Shown one piece after another: positions 9,231 through 18,365 of a stretch of 51,411 nt of DNA. The stretch lies in NCBI GenBank assembly GCA_021648755.1, contig JAKISG010000018.1:1-51411 (forward strand), in the 5' to 3' direction. The notes under the pieces were generated by a model. The model searched no databases. It worked only from the letters and a program-made list of their open reading frames with translations, and was not told where the DNA came from. The translations under genes were made by a program, and so were the position numbers. This DNA is from Flavobacteriaceae bacterium (lineage in GTDB: Bacteria; Bacteroidota; Bacteroidia; Flavobacteriales; Flavobacteriaceae). The stretch's first letter is position 1. Every line of letters begins with the position of its first letter.

Positions 9231-9541
9231 TCAGACAAATTTTTCCTCTTTTTATAAGGAACAAATTTAATGTTTTTTTTGAAATATAAATTATTTTTTG
9301 CCTTTAAAATTTTTAGATATTTTTTTTAAACTATTAAGGGAGTTGTTTTCTTTTAATTGGCTAAATTTTTGAGTTATTTACCCTAATACCTCATAAAATA
9401 CTGATTTACACCTACATTTTTTGTTATAAAAAAGAGAAAATTAAAATTAAATGCAATTTTTTTTAATATTTAAGCATATATACTGATTAATATTTCTTAA
9501 TTTAGACAAAATTTAATATTAATTTAAAAATATAAAAAATT
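9231..9541. other. AT-rich intergenic region between metK and the DUF2853 gene
   Basis: About 310 bases of very AT-rich sequence between divergent genes. Apart from the metK promoter beside it and an unresolved promoter for the DUF2853 gene, I see no reading frame, RNA gene or clear hairpin. Confidence 0.5.
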
Positions 9542-9868
9542 ATGAGTGATTTAGTAAACTTTAGAACTAATGCAGAAGCGCAATTAAATGATTGTGGTAT
9601 ATCTATTATTGACAATGAAAGATTAGATACCATTATTAGTCGTTTAAAACTAATTGTTAGCAACAAAGATGCAACATTAGTATCTGGTACAGACCCATCA
9701 GAATTAGAAACCGTTAGAAAAAACTTTGTTGAAAAACATTGTGGTGTAGATGATAAAGCAAAAGGGCTAGCGGCAATTGAAAAAGTTGTAGATAAAATGT
9801 CTTCAATTAAAATGAAAAACAGAGCTGCATTTTATTATTTAGTACAAGAAGAACTAAATTGGGCATAG
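9542..9868 (+). CDS. DUF2853 family protein
   Basis: A small 108-residue acidic cytoplasmic protein of unknown function. It matches the DUF2853 pattern: a helical N-terminal half, a central 'ATLVSGTDPSELETVRKNF' block in which the DP-[SA]-ELETV-[RK]-KNF core is typical, and a C-terminal 'KMKNRAAFYYLVQEEL' helix. The family occurs in Bacteroidota and Alphaproteobacteria and no role is established. It has no signal peptide. It stands alone, followed by a bidirectional terminator shared with the convergent acyltransferase gene. Confidence 0.8.
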   Translation: MSDLVNFRTNAEAQLNDCGISIIDNERLDTIISRLKLIVSNKDATLVSGTDPSELETVRKNFVEKHCGVDDKAKGLAAIEKVVDKMSSIKMKNRAAFYYLVQEELNWA

Positions 9869-9885
9869 TCATTTTTTAAAATTTT

Positions 9886-9918
9886 AAAAAGACATTCTCT
9901 TTTAATGAATGTCTTTTA
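9886..9918. terminator. Bidirectional terminator between the DUF2853 gene and the acyltransferase gene
   Basis: AAAAGACATTC, a short loop, then GAATGTCTTTT forms an 11-base-pair stem with A and T runs on both sides. It can serve both convergent genes. Confidence 0.85.
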
Positions 9919-9930
9919 TTAAACCTTAAA

Positions 9931-10749
9931 TCAACCATCTTTATATTTACGTTGTTTATTTAATTCTTCTTCTTGTCTAAAATATTTTTCTACTTCTTTT
10001 TCTGAATGCACTTTTAAAAAAGAAGGGTGTTGCTCAATAGCCATTTCTATTTTCTCTATTATTTTTTCAACAGATTCATTTTCAAAATCAAACTCTAAAG
10101 GTTTTTTTATAACCATAGATTGTAAGACTCCCCGTTTTTTAACTAACAATCCTTTTTTATCAAATGATCTTCTAAAACCATCAATAACAATTGGTATTAC
10201 AATAGGTTTATTTTGTTTAATAATATGTACAGTACCTCTTCTAATGGGTTTAAAGGATTTTGTTGTGCCTTGAGGAAAGGTAATTAACCAGCCATCTTTT
10301 AATGCTTTACTTATATTATTTACATCAGACATTTTTACTTGCCTTTGTATATCTTTTCCTTTTGATCGCCAAGTACGTTCTACAGATACTGAGCCAACAT
10401 AAGCCATTAATTTTGGTAATAAACCAGATTTCATAGTCTCTTTAGCGGCAACAAAATATAGGTTAGTTTTAGGTTTCCATAAATAACCTATGTCTTTAAT
10501 AGTATCTACTCTTCCTTTAAGTGATGCATTAAAAACATGAAACATAGCCACTACATCTGCAAAATAAGTTTGATGATTAGAAACAAATAGAACATTGGCT
10601 TGAGGCAAATCTCTAATAATTTCTGACCCCTCAATATGTAACTTATTAAAACCTCTAAATCTACGATGCGAAATTGCTCCCAAAACTCTTATTAAAAATC
10701 GCTTTAAAAATAATGCATTACCAAAAACATCTTGTTTGTAGAACCCCAT
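9931..10749 (-). CDS. 1-acyl-sn-glycerol-3-phosphate acyltransferase family (PlsC-like)
   Basis: A 272-residue membrane-associated acyltransferase of glycerophospholipid synthesis, or of a related acyl transfer. The catalytic H-x4-D motif is in SNHQTYFAD. The second conserved block FPQGTTKSFKPIRRGTVHI matches the family's 'FPEGTRS..G' loop with Q in place of the usual E. The N-terminus has basic and aromatic residues rather than a classical signal. A perfect -7 box, TACTTTTG, lies at 10782-10789 on this strand. The Glu-to-Gln change occurs in some subfamilies and makes the exact acceptor uncertain. Confidence 0.88.
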   Translation of the reverse strand: MGFYKQDVFGNALFLKRFLIRVLGAISHRRFRGFNKLHIEGSEIIRDLPQANVLFVSNHQTYFADVVAMFHVFNASLKGRVDTIKDIGYLWKPKTNLYFVAAKETMKSGLLPKLMAYVGSVSVERTWRSKGKDIQRQVKMSDVNNISKALKDGWLITFPQGTTKSFKPIRRGTVHIIKQNKPIVIPIVIDGFRRSFDKKGLLVKKRGVLQSMVIKKPLEFDFENESVEKIIEKIEMAIEQHPSFLKVHSEKEVEKYFRQEEELNKQRKYKDG

Positions 10750-10812
10750 TTGTTGAATTAATTATTAAGTATGTAAAAATACAAAAGTATTACCTTAAAC
10801 TCGCAAGTTAAT

Positions 10813-13056
10813 TTAAAATTTGTTGCTACCTCTTTTTTTAATTTCATCAAAAGAGCGTCTAAAATCACAGCCTGTTTTATAAGCAGTACATCCATAGGCT
10901 GTTTTGCCTTTAATAACTGTTCCTGTTTTACATTTTGGGCAATTTATTTGTTCTTTTTGTTTAAACCTAGGTTTAACTGTTTGTAAAATCAATTTAAAAT
11001 TAGAATCAAAATTAATTAAACCATCAACTTTGGTATTTTTAACTGTAAAGTCTTTTAGGTTTATAGTACTTCCTTTATGAATTAAACGTAAATATTGATT
11101 TTCAGTTATTTTTTTACTTTTAAAAGTAAATGGTAATTTAAAATCACATCCGTTTTTATAGTTATTGCAACCGAAGGCAGATTTTCCTTTTAAAATGATG
11201 CCTTTATTACATTTAGGGCAACTTTGGTTAATTAATTCATTTTTACTTTTTAGTTTTACATTTTTTACTTTTTTAATAGCGGTTGCAGAAATATTGGCTC
11301 TAACTTTTTCACTACGAACTTCATAAACTAAATGATCCACCATTTTTTTCATGTTTTTTATAAAAGTACCAGCGTTAAATATTCCTTTTTCTATTTCTTT
11401 TAATTTGCGCTCCCATTGACCTGTTAATGTAGCGGATTTTAATAATTTATTCTGTATGATGTCTATTAATTTTATTCCTGTTTCTGTTGGAATTAGTAAT
11501 TTCTTTTTTCGAACAACATATTTTCTTCTAAATAACGTTTCTATAATACTTGCACGAGTAGAAGGTCTACCAATTCCGTTTTCTTTCATTAATTCTCGCA
11601 TTTCATCGTCATCTATTTGTTTTCCAGCAGTTTCCATTGCTCTTAATAAAGTTGCTTCTGTAAAATATCTCGGAGCTTTGGTTTCTTTTTCAGAAAAAGT
11701 GGGTTCGTGTTTGCCTTTTTCTCCTTTAGTGAAATTTGGAAGTATATTTGATTCATTTTCAGCAGATTCTGTACCTGATTCAAAAACAATTCGCCAACCT
11801 TTTTTTAAGATTTCTTTTCCTGTGGTTTTAAATATAACAGTTGCTACTTTTCCCGTTACATTTGTTCTAGAAATATCGCAATCATCATAGAATACTGCAA
11901 TAAAGCGTTTGGTAATTATATCATAAACTTGTTGTTGTCTGTATGGTAAGTTTGCTTGTATCCCTGTAGGAATAATTGCATGGTGATCGGTAACTTTTTT
12001 ATCGTTAAATATTTTGGTAGATTTTCTTATTTTACGCTTTAATAATACTTTAGTTAGATTTCTATAATTAGTTAATTTAGAAAGTATTGAATTGACTTTA
12101 GGATAAACATCATTTGGTAAAAAAGTAGTATCTACTCTAGGGTAAGTAACTACTTTTTGTTCGTATAGTTTTTGAACATTTTTTAAAGTTTCGTCTGCTG
12201 TAAAACCAAATTTATTGTTACAATAAACTTGTAAGCCTGTTAAATCAAATAGTTTTGGAGCATATTCTTTTCCTTTTTTTTTGCTTACTTTAGTTATCTC
12301 GAAATCACTTTCTTTTACTTTGTTAACTAAAGTTATACCTTCTTCTTTTTTGAAAAATCGTCCTTCTTCGTAACTAAACAGTGTTTTTCTATATAATGTT
12401 TGTAGTTCCCAGTACTTTTTGGATTTAAAATTTTCAATTTCTTTAAAACGATTTACTAGCATTGCCAGTGTTGGGGTTTGTACTCTTCCGACAGATAAAA
12501 CTTGTTTATAACCGCCATGTTTTACAGTATATAGTCTTGTGGCATTTAAGCCTAAAAGCCAGTCGCAAATTGCTCTTGAAAACCCTGCATAATATAGATT
12601 GTCGTAATCTGCCGAAGGTTTTAAATTTTTAAAACCTTCTTTTATAGCCTCAGTGGTTAGTGAGGAAATCCATAAACGCTGTACTTCACCTTTATAGTTT
12701 GCTTGGTTGATAACCCAACGTTGAATGAGTTCTCCTTCTTGTCCAGCATCACCACAATTTATGACTAAACTTGCTTTGTCAAAAAGGGTTTTTATTATGT
12801 TAAATTGTTTTTGAATACCTTGATTGTCTGTTAATTTAGTTTTAAATTTTTCAGGTAACATAGGTAGGTTATTTAAATCCCAGCTTTTCCAATAAGGTTT
12901 ATAATCTTTGGGTTCTAACAAGGTGCATAGATGTCCAAAAGTATAAGTAACAGCATAACCATTGCCTTCAAAATAGCCGTCACGTTTTGTGGTTGCTCCT
13001 AATACTTGGGCAATTTCTCTTGCTACTGATGGTTTTTCGGCAATACAGACTTTCAT
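10813..13056 (-). CDS. topB: DNA topoisomerase III (type IA)
   Basis: Relaxes and decatenates DNA through a transient 5'-phosphotyrosine bond. The frame opens at 13095, but the family usually starts at MKVCIAEKPSVAREIAQ, so I use the internal ATG at 13056 (747 residues). Visible features are the TOPRIM domain with GDAGQEGELI, the SVGRVQTPTLAML block, and the active-site Tyr in VTYPRVDTTFL (residue 318 counted from the longer start). Two C-terminal zinc-finger-like repeats are present, each CPKC...GC.....GCDF (about 610-760). The repeat architecture is usual for TopB in Bacteroidota. It is probably monocistronic. Confidence 0.95.
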   Translation of the reverse strand: MKVCIAEKPSVAREIAQVLGATTKRDGYFEGNGYAVTYTFGHLCTLLEPKDYKPYWKSWDLNNLPMLPEKFKTKLTDNQGIQKQFNIIKTLFDKASLVINCGDAGQEGELIQRWVINQANYKGEVQRLWISSLTTEAIKEGFKNLKPSADYDNLYYAGFSRAICDWLLGLNATRLYTVKHGGYKQVLSVGRVQTPTLAMLVNRFKEIENFKSKKYWELQTLYRKTLFSYEEGRFFKKEEGITLVNKVKESDFEITKVSKKKGKEYAPKLFDLTGLQVYCNNKFGFTADETLKNVQKLYEQKVVTYPRVDTTFLPNDVYPKVNSILSKLTNYRNLTKVLLKRKIRKSTKIFNDKKVTDHHAIIPTGIQANLPYRQQQVYDIITKRFIAVFYDDCDISRTNVTGKVATVIFKTTGKEILKKGWRIVFESGTESAENESNILPNFTKGEKGKHEPTFSEKETKAPRYFTEATLLRAMETAGKQIDDDEMRELMKENGIGRPSTRASIIETLFRRKYVVRKKKLLIPTETGIKLIDIIQNKLLKSATLTGQWERKLKEIEKGIFNAGTFIKNMKKMVDHLVYEVRSEKVRANISATAIKKVKNVKLKSKNELINQSCPKCNKGIILKGKSAFGCNNYKNGCDFKLPFTFKSKKITENQYLRLIHKGSTINLKDFTVKNTKVDGLINFDSNFKLILQTVKPRFKQKEQINCPKCKTGTVIKGKTAYGCTAYKTGCDFRRSFDEIKKRGSNKF

Positions 13057-13239
13057 TTCGTCATTGTTTTTATCAATGCTTATTTCATAATTCAACTAAT
13101 TTAATTTAATTGATTATTAATAGTTTAAATAGTTGTTTTTTTTTGAAATTCGTTAGCAAAAAACTCAACTCTATTTTTTTTAGTAAGAGTGTAAATAACG
13201 GTAATTGTATTTAAATATACCCTTAAAGTCTCGTTTAAT

Positions 13240-15528
13240 TTAATTCAAAAGATTATCTTTTTCTTCTGCTCTCTTAATGTTAAAATCAAATTCTTGATAT
13301 AGTTCTAATAAACTGATTATTGCTTTAAGTAAATCTTTAGTTTCTAATAAAATGCCAAAGAAAAGAGTCGTGTTTTTTGGGCTTGTTTCTGTTTTTTCTT
13401 GTCTAATTCTATGAACCTGTTTTTCTATAGAAACTCTTACATCTTCCAAAAGTAGTTGTTTGTCTTCTAGAATTGAATTAAAGTTATCAAACTTTTTATT
13501 GGTAAATGCTATTTCAATTTTTTGCAACATTTTTTCTAGTTTACTATCAATTTCTTTTAATTCATTAATCTGACTTTTCTTTAAGTTTTTATGATTGTTG
13601 TTAACATGTTTATAGCTTGACTTAGAAATATAACTAATAGATTGTGAGATGTCTTGTAAGTAACCAATTACTACAATATAAAAACGACTTGCTTCTGCTG
13701 AAGTTTCATCTAAAGATTTGATAAAATAAAAAACTTCATCTTTTAGTTGATCTACTTCATCATTTAATTTGTCAACATGTTTATTAGTCTTTTTTAATTT
13801 ATCTAAATCGTGTGATGCTAAATCTTTAGCCACATTTGTATATAATTTATTAACACGTCTAATTACTTCAGAAATATGACTTGAACTTTCATCAATTACA
13901 CCATTAATAGTAATTAATTCGGTTCTATCTAACTGTCTTTGCGCCTTTTTATCTTTTTCTTTTTTCGCATATTTTATATAATTTCTACTAATTAATAAAG
14001 TAACAGTAATTAATAAAATTGCAACTGAAACGATGCCTCCAAGGTTAATTAAATATAAGGCAACTCCAGAAGCGGCAAATGCTATAATTGCAGTAGCAAA
14101 CCAACCACCAATAACATTTAATACTCCTGCAACTCTATAAACTGCACTTTCTCTTCCCCATGCTCTATCGGCTAAAGATGTCCCCATAGCAACCATAAAA
14201 GTAACATAAGTTGTCGATAAAGGTAAGCCTTTAGAAGTACCATAAGAAATTAATATCCCTGCAACAACTAAGTTTACAGAGGCTCTAATAGTATCAAATG
14301 CAGGCATTTTATATGCTTTATTTTTTGGTAAAGAAACTATAGATCTTTCAAAACGACTATTAACCCAATTTAAGGTACTTTTTGGTGTGATAAAGTGAAA
14401 TACTTTATTTAATACCATAGCAGTTCTAACCGAAATTCTAGAAGCCGCTGTAGGCTGAAATTTTTCATGACCTTCACCTTGTCTAGATAAATCGATACCC
14501 GTTTTAATAACCTCTTTTGCTTTTTTAGAAAACCAAATAGTAATGACCATTATTGCGCCTGCAAATAATAATAGTAGATTATTTGAGGGTACTTTTTTTG
14601 ATAAAATTTCCATAGAGAAATCGGTTGCAGCAATACCAGAACTATGCCAAGCTTCATAAGAATTCCATGCTGCAATTGGCACGCCAACAAAGTTTACTAA
14701 ATCATTACCAGAAAATGCAAGTGCTAATGAAAATGTACCAATTCCAATTATTATGTGTAATATATTAAATTTTGTGAATTTTGAAATTACCAATGAAAAT
14801 AAAGTCCAAAATAAAAAACCAATTGCAAAAATTTGAATTAAATTTTGTTCTAGGTACTCTTTTATATGGTATACTTTATAGAATGAAGTTCCTTTAAAAC
14901 CTTTAAAGAAAATAAAATAAGATATCGTAGTTAAAGCAAAACCACCAAACAATATACTAATGTGTTTTTTTTGCTTTTCGATTTCAAAAGAGTAAAGAAG
15001 TCTTGAAAAAAATTGAACAATAGCACCAATTGTGAATGCGAAAACAACAGATAGTAAAATTCCGAAAATAATTTGAAGTGCTTTTTCGTAATTTATATAA
15101 TTCCAAATGGCCTCAGAAGTTTCGTTTGGATTTGCAGATATTTTAATAAATGCCATTGCGACAGCAGCACCTAATAATTCAAATACAATAGATACCGTTG
15201 TAGAAGTAGGCATACCTAAAGTATTAAAAACATCTAGTAATAGAATGTCTGTAATCATAACAGCCATAAATATGTACATGATATTTTGAAAATTAAACAT
15301 ACTAGGGTTAAAAATGCCTTTACGTGCAACTTCCATCATGCCGCTAGAGGTAATTGCGCCAACGAAAACACCTAAACTTGCAATGATTAGTATTGTTTTA
15401 ATATTAATTACTCTTGAGCCAATTGCAGCATTTAAAAAATTTACAGCATCATTACTAACACCAACAACTAAATCTACAATTGCAAGAATTGCCAAAGCAG
15501 CAATCATTAAAATATAAATATTATCCAT
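13240..15528 (-). CDS. PiT-family inorganic phosphate transporter with C-terminal PhoU-like helical domain
   Basis: A 762-residue inner-membrane phosphate permease. The N-terminal part carries many membrane helices and the two inverted PiT signatures: GVSNDAVNFLNAAIGS near residue 22 with GMPTSTTVSIVFELLGAAVA, and the second half with GLPLSTTYVTFMVAMGTSLA. After the last helix (about residue 520) comes a soluble, Lys/Glu-rich helical segment to residue about 745, with heptad-like HVDKLNDEVDQLKDEVFYF. It resembles PhoU/DUF47 helices and may be a regulatory domain. Standalone bacterial PiT proteins are about 400-500 residues, so the tail is the unusual part, though it recurs in Bacteroidota. 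Confidence 0.9.
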   Translation of the reverse strand: MDNIYILMIAALAILAIVDLVVGVSNDAVNFLNAAIGSRVINIKTILIIASLGVFVGAITSSGMMEVARKGIFNPSMFNFQNIMYIFMAVMITDILLLDVFNTLGMPTSTTVSIVFELLGAAVAMAFIKISANPNETSEAIWNYINYEKALQIIFGILLSVVFAFTIGAIVQFFSRLLYSFEIEKQKKHISILFGGFALTTISYFIFFKGFKGTSFYKVYHIKEYLEQNLIQIFAIGFLFWTLFSLVISKFTKFNILHIIIGIGTFSLALAFSGNDLVNFVGVPIAAWNSYEAWHSSGIAATDFSMEILSKKVPSNNLLLLFAGAIMVITIWFSKKAKEVIKTGIDLSRQGEGHEKFQPTAASRISVRTAMVLNKVFHFITPKSTLNWVNSRFERSIVSLPKNKAYKMPAFDTIRASVNLVVAGILISYGTSKGLPLSTTYVTFMVAMGTSLADRAWGRESAVYRVAGVLNVIGGWFATAIIAFAASGVALYLINLGGIVSVAILLITVTLLISRNYIKYAKKEKDKKAQRQLDRTELITINGVIDESSSHISEVIRRVNKLYTNVAKDLASHDLDKLKKTNKHVDKLNDEVDQLKDEVFYFIKSLDETSAEASRFYIVVIGYLQDISQSISYISKSSYKHVNNNHKNLKKSQINELKEIDSKLEKMLQKIEIAFTNKKFDNFNSILEDKQLLLEDVRVSIEKQVHRIRQEKTETSPKNTTLFFGILLETKDLLKAIISLLELYQEFDFNIKRAEEKDNLLN

Positions 15529-15547
15529 TCTTTATTTTTAAGTTCAA

Positions 15548-15575
15548 CAAACTTAAATAGACAATTTAGATTCAA
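15548..15575 (-). promoter_or_regulatory. Promoter of the PiT transporter gene
   Basis: Minus strand: TTG, 17 bases, TAAGTTTG, matching the -33/-7 pattern. The predicted start of transcription leaves a leader of about 15 bases. Confidence 0.55.
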
Positions 15576-15713
15576 TGTTAATTTAATGTTACCAAATTAG
15601 CGTTAAAATTGATTTGTTAATAACTTTAAAATTTAATTATTTTGAGGCAAAATTAAAGGCAAAAAAAACATAACCTATTAGTTTTTAGTGTATAATGAAT
15701 TTTATTCAAAATA

Positions 15714-15746
15714 TTTGAGATAAAACCATTATTTATTATATATTTA
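15714..15746 (+). promoter_or_regulatory. Promoter of the dodecin gene
   Basis: TTTG, 21 bases, then TATATTTA (one mismatch to TAnnTTTG). The ATG lies about 38 bases beyond. Confidence 0.6.
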
Positions 15747-15784
15747 CAGTAGAAATATTATTAATCTAAAAAAAATATAAAATT

Positions 15785-15985
15785 ATGGCAGTAATGAAAG
15801 TTATCGAGGTATTAGCAAATTCAGAAAAAGGTTGGGAAGATGCAGCAAAAAAAGCAGTTAAACATGCTTCAAAAAGTGTTAAACACATTAAATCGGCATT
15901 TGTACAGTCTCAAAGTTGTGTAGTTAATGGAGATGATATTACAGAGTACAGAGTAAATCTAAAAATTACATTTGAGGTACGATAA
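15785..15985 (+). CDS. Dodecin family flavin-binding protein
   Basis: A 66-residue protein typical of dodecins, which assemble into hollow dodecamers that store or buffer flavin (and in some bacteria CoA). The order is a first beta strand (MKVIEVLANSEKGWEDA), one long helix (AAKKAVKHASKSVKHIKSA), then two strands (SQSCVVNGDDITEYRV and LKITFEVR). Family hallmarks are the 'S-x-K-GWEDA' start of the helix and the C-terminal 'Y-R-V-x-[VL]-K-[IV]-[TS]-F' strand. It is monocistronic with its own promoter and lies divergent from the PiT gene and convergent with pheS. Confidence 0.93.
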   Translation: MAVMKVIEVLANSEKGWEDAAKKAVKHASKSVKHIKSAFVQSQSCVVNGDDITEYRVNLKITFEVR

Positions 15986-16039
15986 TATAGTTAATTTGTG
16001 GATTTGTTCGTTTAATAATTTGAATAAATCCACATTAAC

Positions 16040-17059
16040 TTATAATACAGACTTAAATTGCTCTAAAAAACGGATATCATTTTCATAGAACATTCTAATA
16101 TCTGGTATTTGGTATAATAACATTGCAATACGTTCAATGCCCATTCCAAATGCAAAACCGCTATATTTTTTTGGGTCTATATTCGTATTTTTTAATACAT
16201 TTGGATCTACCATACCACACCCCATAATTTCTAACCAGCCAGTACCTTTAGTGATTTTATAATCTATTTCGGTTTCTAAACCCCAATAAATATCTACCTC
16301 GGCACTTGGTTCTGTAAATGGAAAATAACTTGGACGCAATCTGATTTTAGATTTTCCAAACATTTCTTTAGTAAAGTAACTTAATGTTTGTTTTAAATCT
16401 GCAAATGAAACATCAGTATCAATATACAAACCTTCCACTTGATGGAAAATGCAATGTGCTCTAGCCGAAATATCTTCATTTCTAAAAACACGACCTGGAG
16501 AAATAGTTCTAATAGGTGGTTTATTATTTTTCATATAACGCACTTGAACAGACGATGTATGTGTACGCAATAAAATAGCTGGATCTGTCTCAATAAAGAA
16601 TGTATCTTGCATGTCTCTTGCAGGGTGATGTTTTGGTAAATTTAATGCTGTAAAATTATGCCAATCATCCTCAATTTCAGGACCTTCAGAAATATTAAAA
16701 CCAATACGTGAAAAGATTTCTACAATTCTATTTTTTACAATAGCTATTGGGTGTCTTGAACCCAACGAAATGGCTTCAGAGGGTCTTGTTAAGTCACCAT
16801 AAACAAACTTTTTCGTTGTATTTTTCGTTAAATCGTCTTTTAACTCGTTGACTTTATTTACAGCGGTATTTCGTAAATTATTAAGTGCTTGACCAAGGTC
16901 TTTTTTTAAGGTGCTATCTACACCCTTAAACGCATTAAACAATTCTTTAAGTATTCCTTTATTTCCTAAATATTTAATCCGAAAAACTTCAATTTCTTCT
17001 TTGTTTTTTGTATTAAATGCTTGTACATCAATTATTAACTTGTTTACTTTGTCTAACAT
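16040..17059 (-). CDS. pheS: Phenylalanyl-tRNA synthetase alpha subunit
   Basis: The catalytic alpha chain of the alpha2beta2 enzyme that charges tRNA-Phe. At 339 residues it has the usual length. An N-terminal coiled coil (about 1-85) precedes the class II core: LLRTHTSSVQVRYM (motif 1 region), PGRVFRNEDISARAHCIFHQ (motif 2), FPFTEPSAEVDI, and the motif 3 stretch GFAFGMGIERIAMLLYQIPD near the C-terminus. The beta subunit gene is not adjacent, which is common in Bacteroidota. A perfect -7 box lies just upstream. Confidence 0.97.
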   Translation of the reverse strand: MLDKVNKLIIDVQAFNTKNKEEIEVFRIKYLGNKGILKELFNAFKGVDSTLKKDLGQALNNLRNTAVNKVNELKDDLTKNTTKKFVYGDLTRPSEAISLGSRHPIAIVKNRIVEIFSRIGFNISEGPEIEDDWHNFTALNLPKHHPARDMQDTFFIETDPAILLRTHTSSVQVRYMKNNKPPIRTISPGRVFRNEDISARAHCIFHQVEGLYIDTDVSFADLKQTLSYFTKEMFGKSKIRLRPSYFPFTEPSAEVDIYWGLETEIDYKITKGTGWLEIMGCGMVDPNVLKNTNIDPKKYSGFAFGMGIERIAMLLYQIPDIRMFYENDIRFLEQFKSVL

Positions 17060-17080
17060 TTATTTAATTAATTAAAAGAG

Positions 17081-17114
17081 CAAATGTAGTTAAATTAAAT
17101 TCCAAAATTCCAAA
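17081..17114 (-). promoter_or_regulatory. pheS promoter
   Basis: On the minus strand TACATTTG is a perfect -7 box, 21 bases before the pheS ATG. TTTG copies lie 14 and 22 bases upstream of it; the one 22 bases away fits best. Confidence 0.55.
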
Positions 17115-17142
17115 AAAAATTAAATTAAATTCCGAATTTTGA

Positions 17143-18321
17143 CTAATTAGTAGTATCTAAAATTTTTAATAGTATGGTGCACCCTTCTTTAATTTCGTTA
17201 TCAGAAATTGTTAAAGGAGGTGTTATTCTAAGTGCTTTTTTCTCAAACAAGAGCCAAAACAATAATAATCCTTTTTTTAAGGATTTTAAGATAATTTGAT
17301 TAACTATTTCTGGAGTTTCAAAAATTAATGCGAGCATTAGCCCTTTACCACGAATTTCTTTAATTTCTGAATGTACTAATAATTTGCGGAATAACTTTTC
17401 TTTTTCAAGTACTTTAAGCATTAAATTACTTTTTAAAACTTCAGTTAACGTTGCTAAGGCAGAAGTAGTAATTAGAGAATTGCCACCAAAAGTGGTAATA
17501 TGCCCTAATTTTGGGTTTTCTTTTAACTTGCTCATCATTGCTGTAGAAGCAATAAATGCACCTATTGGCAATCCTCCACCAAGCCCTTTACCTGTAATTA
17601 ATATATCTGGTGACATATTGTGATTCATAAATTCAAAAAGTTTACCTGTTCTGCCAATGCCACTTTGTATTTCATCTAGAATTAATAATGCACCAACTTC
17701 TTTACAACGGTCACTTACCTTTTTAAGATAGTTTTCTTTTGGTACAATAAACCCAGCACCACCTTGTATGGTTTCTAAAATAACACAGGCTGTTTTACTA
17801 GTAATCTGGACTAAATTATTTAGATTATTGAATTCTATAAACTTAATATTTGGCAGCAATGGTCTAAATGCTCGATTTTGTTCTTCGACTCCACAGACAC
17901 TCATAGCGCCCTGTGTGTTACCGTGATACCCGTTTTTTGCAGCAATAATTTCACTGCGTTTAGTCACTTTTTTGGCTAATTTTAAAGCGCCCTCGGTTGC
18001 TTCTGTACCAGAATTTACAAAATAGAGTTGGTTTAAATTGGTTGGTAAATTATCAATTAACAGTTTGGCTAATGCAACAGGTTGTTTCTGTATAAACTCA
18101 CCATACACCATTACATGTAGATATTTGTCCACTTGTTTTTTAATTGCATTAGTAATTATTGGATTTGAATGTCCGAGTGTATTTGCAGAAACACCAGCGA
18201 TAAAATCTAAATATTTTTTATTTTTTGTGTCATAAAGGTATGAACCTTTTGCATGAGAAACTTCAATTGCCAAAGGTGTATCTGTAGTTTGTGCCTGGTA
18301 TTTTAGAAAGTCTTTTTTCAA
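17143..18321 (-). CDS. Class III PLP-dependent aminotransferase (acetylornithine/aspartate aminotransferase family)
   Basis: A 392-residue PLP enzyme of fold type I. It has GHSNPIITNAIKKQ near the N-terminus, the PLP-contact NSGTEATEGALKLAK, the phosphate/pyridine Asp in LILDEIQSGIGRTGKLF, and the Schiff-base Lys in ITGKGLGGGLPIGAF. The family includes acetylornithine, ornithine and 4-aminobutyrate transaminases, and the substrate cannot be fixed here; no arginine-pathway genes adjoin it. The start is a TTG, because no ATG lies near the conserved N-terminus and an upstream in-frame stop limits extension. It follows the OstA-like gene by 44 bases and may share its transcript. Confidence 0.87.
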   Translation of the reverse strand: MKKDFLKYQAQTTDTPLAIEVSHAKGSYLYDTKNKKYLDFIAGVSANTLGHSNPIITNAIKKQVDKYLHVMVYGEFIQKQPVALAKLLIDNLPTNLNQLYFVNSGTEATEGALKLAKKVTKRSEIIAAKNGYHGNTQGAMSVCGVEEQNRAFRPLLPNIKFIEFNNLNNLVQITSKTACVILETIQGGAGFIVPKENYLKKVSDRCKEVGALLILDEIQSGIGRTGKLFEFMNHNMSPDILITGKGLGGGLPIGAFIASTAMMSKLKENPKLGHITTFGGNSLITTSALATLTEVLKSNLMLKVLEKEKLFRKLLVHSEIKEIRGKGLMLALIFETPEIVNQIILKSLKKGLLLFWLLFEKKALRITPPLTISDNEIKEGCTILLKILDTTN

Positions 18322-18365
18322 AATATTTAACTATATCATTTTTTTTGAATAGTAAGGTTCGTTTG

